18,052 nucleotides of DNA from CAZFCK01 sp964517355 (lineage in GTDB: Bacteria; Desulfobacterota; Desulfovibrionia; Desulfovibrionales; Desulfovibrionaceae), in the NCBI GenBank assembly GCA_964517355.1, contig CAZFCK010000091.1:1-18052 (forward strand), in the 5' to 3' direction. Position numbers and translations under genes: made by a program. Shown piece by piece: positions 15,049-18,052 of the stretch; position 1 is the stretch's first letter; each line of letters starts with the position of its first letter. The notes under the pieces were generated by a model. The model was not told the origin of the DNA. It ran no database searches and saw nothing but the letters and a program-made list of their open reading frames with translations.

Positions 15049-15979
15049 AACCGCTTTTCAGCGGATCGGCCTTTTTCTGACGTTTCTGTTTGCTCTGGCT
15101 TGCTGCGCCAGCACCTCCCCGGGAGTCGCTCCCGCCCAGGAGGCGAATGCATCGGTGTCGGGAGGGAAAAGCCTTCAGCTCCGCGTGGCTTTCAATGCAG
15201 ATACGAAGGGCAACTACGAGCCTTGCCCCACTTGAGGAGGCCGCACTCTGGGCGGTCTGCCCAGACGCATGACGTATTTCAACGAATTACGTACCAAAAC
15301 CCCAAATCAGGCGCCTCTGTTCTTGGTTGCAGGTCCCCACGAATTCCTCCCCATGAGCGAATTCGACACCGTGCCCTCGCTGGTCTTTGCGCCCAGTTTT
15401 ATCGACGCCTATGAAAAGCTCGGCTACGACAGAGTGTACATCACACAAGATGAACGCGATTGGCTTGAGAAATACGGCAATCGCGAACTTCCCCAGTGCT
15501 TCAAAACACTTGGAGAAAATCCGATTGTCGAGGTTTTGGATATCGGCGGCGTGCGTGTCGGGGTGGTGGGTTTCCCCGTGCCCCAACAATTTTTCGAACC
15601 CACGGAGGAAGACGTGGCGAACATCGTGGCCGCCGCGAAAACCCTCCAAGACCAAACTGATATTATTGTGGGCATCAGCTCGTGGGGGCGTGAACGGGAG
15701 GAATTCTTCCTCACAAAGGCCGAACCCGTCATCGACGTTCTGCTGGGCTCCGGCCCCGGTTCCGGAATGCGGGGCCGTATCGAGGGCTCCGGTAAGACAT
15801 ACTGGGTACGCACCCTCACAAAAGGGAAATATGTCCTCCTGGTGGACGCCTATCAGCTTCCCGGCCCGGCCGCCGATCATAAATGGAAACAATCCGACAC
15901 CATTGCCGAGTCTTTTGTCGAGCTTGACGTTCGTATTCCGGACGACAAAGACGTTCGCGCACTTTTTCAAGGAAAATAG
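15041..15979 (+). CDS. UshA-like exported selenoprotein (Sec encoded by UGA at 15233)
   Basis: Read with TGA 15233-15235 as selenocysteine, this is one 312-residue protein. ATG 15041 overlaps the HU stop and has AAGGAG seven bases upstream. Residues 1 to about 33 are a signal peptide (RIGLFLTFLFALACC, then APAQ); ALAC could also be a weak lipobox. Sec is residue 65 in C62-P-T-U65, followed in the same frame by GGRTLGGLPRRMTYF, which resembles the GGLxR segment after the first metal motif of UshA/5'-nucleotidase metallophosphoesterases. The usual DxH is DTK (54-56), and the GD and GNHE motifs are reduced to AGPHEF (97-102); the C-terminal nucleotidase domain is absent. So it probably uses the same fold with a redox CxxU centre rather than nucleotidase chemistry. 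UshA-like selenoproteins are known from this bacterial group. Alternative: a true nonsense mutation, less likely given the SECIS. Confidence 0.87.
15233..15265 (+). promoter_or_regulatory. UGA codon and bacterial SECIS hairpin
   Basis: TGA at 15233-15235 is followed by 18 bases and then GGTCT (15254-15258), the loop of a 7-bp perfect stem: TCTGGGC (15247-15253) and GCCCAGA (15259-15265). E. coli fdhF, from memory, also has GGUCU in the SelB-binding loop, 18 bases after its UGA and in the same codon phase. No bulged U is evident in this stem, the one difference from the fdhF element. Confidence 0.85.
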
Positions 15980-15988
15980 CTCACTTTT

Positions 15989-16033
15989 CGCCCCACGCGG
16001 TTTTTCAGTGCTGAAAAACCGCGCATAGGGGCG
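15989..16033 (+). repeat. Long hairpin after the UshA-like gene
   Basis: CGCGGTTTTTCAG (15996-16008) pairs perfectly with CTGAAAAACCGCG (16011-16023), and an outer stem CGCCCC (15989-15994) pairs with GGGGCG (16028-16033). No T-run follows on the plus strand. It lies directly before the terminator at 16041 and may protect the upstream message or act together with that terminator. A competing stem, GCGCATA (16021-16027) with TATGCGC (16036-16042), shares bases with both neighbouring structures. Confidence 0.75.
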
Positions 16034-16040
16034 CTTATGC

Positions 16041-16069
16041 GCGGCGGGAGACTCCTGCCGCATTTTTTT
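16041..16069 (+). terminator. Intrinsic terminator just before dapF
   Basis: GCGGCGGG (16041-16048), loop AGACT, CCTGCCGC (16054-16061), with one G-T pair, followed by A and seven T (16063-16069). A strong rho-independent terminator on the plus strand, ending the HU/UshA-like unit. Its T-run ends 19 bases before the dapF start codon, which leaves no room for a dapF promoter downstream of it. Confidence 0.85.
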
Positions 16070-16088
16070 ACCGCTCAAGGACAAGGTC

Positions 16089-16940
16089 ATGAAACAGAAC
16101 GCTCCAATCACTTTCCACAAGATGCACGGCTGCGGCAACGATTTCATCTTCATCGACAACCGCGACCTTCGATTGCCCCAGGAACACATGTCCGCCTGGG
16201 CGAAAACGCTATGCCCCCGTGCCTTCGCCGTGGGTGCCGACGGCATCATTTTCCTTGAAACACCTGTTCCCGCTCCCTATGCAGACCAGGCCGACTACCG
16301 TTGGCATTTCTACAATTCAGACGGATCACGGGCCGAGATGTGCGGCAATGCCTCGCGTTGCGCCACCCGTCTCGCCGTGGAACTTGGACTGGCGCAGGCC
16401 AGGCATGTCTTTTTGACCGATGCCGGTCTCATTCGCGCCCAGCTCCTGGAGCCTGACCTGGCCAAAGTGCAACTCACGCCGCCCGCGGATATGGCTCTCA
16501 ACCTGCAGCTCGACGTGGCTGATACTCCCCGTACAGTGCATTATGTGGACAGCGGCGTGCCCCACGCCGTCCTGTTTACGTATGACGCGCAGGCCGAAAA
16601 CATCTCTGTCGTCGGACCCGCCTTGCGCTATCATCAACACTTCGCCCCTCGTGGGGCAAACGCCAACATCGCCCAGATTGTCGACAAGAACCACGTGTTT
16701 CTACGTACTTATGAGCGGGGAGTCGAAGGCGAGACCCACGCCTGCGGCACGGGCGCCGTGGCCACGGTTTTCCTGGCCCACGCTTTGGGCTTGACCGCCC
16801 CTTGTGTTGATGTCACTACATCCGGGGGCGAGGTGCTCACTATCGCTGTGGATAATAACGACGTATTTCTCACCGGCAAAGCCATCAAAGTGTACACGGG
16901 CTCTCTTGAGCCCCAAGCTTTGGGATTGCCCCTAGAGTAA
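16089..16940 (+). CDS. dapF: Diaminopimelate epimerase
   Basis: Converts LL- to meso-diaminopimelate, the precursor of lysine and of peptidoglycan cross-links, in the cytoplasm without a cofactor. 283 residues, family length. Both catalytic cysteines are present: C85 in AEMCGNASRC and C219 in ETHACGTGA, and the start has the usual HKMHGCGNDF (residues 9-18). The two-fold pseudosymmetric halves meet around residue 125. ATG 16089 is preceded by AAGGACAAGG, a moderate ribosome site. A strong terminator ends 19 bp upstream, so dapF is expressed by read-through or from a promoter upstream of the terminator. dapA follows after 152 bp in the same direction; both act in the same pathway. Confidence 0.96.
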   Translation: MKQNAPITFHKMHGCGNDFIFIDNRDLRLPQEHMSAWAKTLCPRAFAVGADGIIFLETPVPAPYADQADYRWHFYNSDGSRAEMCGNASRCATRLAVELGLAQARHVFLTDAGLIRAQLLEPDLAKVQLTPPADMALNLQLDVADTPRTVHYVDSGVPHAVLFTYDAQAENISVVGPALRYHQHFAPRGANANIAQIVDKNHVFLRTYERGVEGETHACGTGAVATVFLAHALGLTAPCVDVTTSGGEVLTIAVDNNDVFLTGKAIKVYTGSLEPQALGLPLE

Positions 16941-16961
16941 AACGCGGACGGATAATGCCAT

Positions 16962-16990
16962 ATTACGCAAGGATTTTCTCCTGATACAAT
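16962..16990 (+). promoter_or_regulatory. Possible dapA promoter
   Basis: ATTACG (16962-16967) and TACAAT (16985-16990) with 17-bp spacing. The -10 matches consensus at five of six positions, the -35 at three. It would give a leader of about 95 bases to dapA that contains a small perfect hairpin, CGGCCC (17023-17028), loop GTCAA, GGGCCG (17034-17039), without a T-run. No lysine-riboswitch-sized structure fits in this gap. Confidence 0.4.
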
Positions 16991-17092
16991 ATGTTGTTGC
17001 ATCGGGAAAAACAGGAGTATCGCGGCCCGTCAAGGGCCGGACGCTCTTCATCAGCCACCACGCAAACCGAATAAACTCCAAGGAGGACGGCA

Positions 17093-17971
17093 ATGGAATT
17101 CAGAGGCGCGTTCTCAGCACTCGTCACGCCTTTCCGCAACGGAGAAGTGGACGAGGAAGCGTATCGCCAGTTCATCGAATGGCAGATTGAGGAAGGCATC
17201 AACGGCGTCGTCGCCGTGGGTACCACCGGTGAATCCGCCACGCTTTCGCATGATGAACACAAAAAGGTCATTGAAATCTGCATTGATCAGGTCAAAGGCC
17301 GCGTGCCCGTCATCGCCGGCACCGGCGGCAACGATACAAGAGAAGCCATCGAGCTGACTTCCTTTGCCAAAAAAGCCGGCGCGGACGCCTCTCTTCAGGT
17401 GACGCCCTACTACAACAAACCCTCGCAGCAAGGGCTCATCGAACATTATCGGGCCATCGCCAAAGCCGCGCCCTTACCGCAAATCGTTTACAACGTCCCG
17501 GGACGCACGAGCCTGAACCTGCTGCCGCGCACCCTGGAGCGTCTCTCCAAGGAAGTTCCGGAAGTGGTGGGTATTAAGGAAGCTAGTGGAGATTTGCGTC
17601 AGGTATCGGAAATGATTGAATACTGCGGCCCGAACTTTCAAGTTCTCTCCGGCGACGACTTCACCGTGCTGCCCCTGCTCGCCGTGGGCGGCATCGGTGT
17701 CATCTCCGTGGTTTCCAACATCATGCCCAAAGCCATGTCGGAGATGTGCAAGGCCTTTTTCGCCGGCGACTTGGCCAAGGCGCGCGAGCTGCATTACGCA
17801 CTTTCCCCGCTCAACCGCGCCATGTTCATTGAAACCAACCCGGTGCCGGTGAAAACCGCCCTCGTGCTTATGGGCAGGATGCAGCAGGAGCTGCGGCTCC
17901 CCCTGGTGAACCTGCAACCGCAAAATGACGCCGCGTTGCGCGAAACTCTCGCCGCGGCCAAGCTTATCTGA
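17093..17971 (+). CDS. dapA: 4-hydroxy-tetrahydrodipicolinate synthase
   Basis: Condenses pyruvate with aspartate semialdehyde, the first committed step to diaminopimelate and lysine, in the cytoplasm. 292 residues, a complete TIM-barrel of the DHDPS family. Key residues: T44 and T45 in GTTGES, Y133 and R138 in YNVPGR, the Schiff-base lysine K162 in GIKEASGD, and the preceding TPYYNKPSQ loop. AAGGAGG lies seven to eight bases before ATG 17093, a strong ribosome site. It has its own likely promoter in the gap after dapF. No terminator is visible in the 80 bases after the stop, where a G-tract arm (CCGGGGGGAAACC, 18009-18021) begins a structure that may continue past the window. Confidence 0.96.
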   Translation: MEFRGAFSALVTPFRNGEVDEEAYRQFIEWQIEEGINGVVAVGTTGESATLSHDEHKKVIEICIDQVKGRVPVIAGTGGNDTREAIELTSFAKKAGADASLQVTPYYNKPSQQGLIEHYRAIAKAAPLPQIVYNVPGRTSLNLLPRTLERLSKEVPEVVGIKEASGDLRQVSEMIEYCGPNFQVLSGDDFTVLPLLAVGGIGVISVVSNIMPKAMSEMCKAFFAGDLAKARELHYALSPLNRAMFIETNPVPVKTALVLMGRMQQELRLPLVNLQPQNDAALRETLAAAKLI

Positions 17972-18052
17972 TATCATTTCTCGTTTCTATATTGGTATAT
18001 GAAAATTTCCGGGGGGAAACCAGCGCTGCTATCTTCATCCCTAAGGCGCGAT

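Noticed and set aside
15269..15979. A separate 236-residue gene starting at ATG 15269
   Set aside because: It is the in-frame continuation of the UshA-like gene after the Sec UGA; the ATG has no suitable ribosome site and lies within the conserved GGLPRRMTYF stretch.
16941..17092. Lysine riboswitch before dapA
   Set aside because: The gap is 152 bp and shows only a 6-bp hairpin; the roughly 170-nt multi-helix lysine aptamer does not fit.

Overview
The window looks like a chromosomal housekeeping segment of a sulfate-reducing deltaproteobacterium, most likely a Desulfovibrio relative. That placement is inferred from a small PxxKW cysteine-rich protein, an UshA-like protein with an in-frame UGA in a Cys-x-x-UGA motif, and the overall gene content. 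No rRNA, tRNA, CRISPR array, insertion sequence or prophage gene was seen.

Layout. Minus strand on the left: typA (218-2059) and a SLOG-like Rossmann protein (2569-3123). All other genes are on the plus strand: a PxxKW protein (3715-3999) with an intrinsic terminator; an M20 metallopeptidase plus mnmG (4153-7302); a membrane-anchored PilZ protein (7800-8879) standing alone between two copies of a dispersed repeat; a tight cluster corC, lnt, prfB, a GGDEF diguanylate cyclase and a MinD/FlhG-type ATPase (9370-14617); an HU-family protein overlapping an UshA-like selenoprotein gene (14773-15979); then dapF (16089-16940) and dapA (17093-17971), two enzymes of the diaminopimelate/lysine pathway.

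The most notable signal is at 15041-15979. An apparently broken gene reads as one 312-residue exported protein if the UGA at 15233-15235 is selenocysteine. Exactly 18 nt after the UGA is a hairpin with a GGUCU loop, the same distance and loop core as the E. coli fdhF SECIS as I remember it. A second UGA recoding site, the +1 frameshift of prfB, lies 3.4 kb upstream.

Other structures: a roughly 100-bp repeat that folds into three successive hairpins (three copies, two of them 51/52 identical over the shared part and inverted); a G-tract palindrome downstream of typA with relatives near mnmG and dapA; and a tandem hairpin/terminator in the short gap directly before dapF. A c-di-GMP synthase (GGDEF, with I-site) and a c-di-GMP receptor (PilZ) occur within 5 kb of each other.
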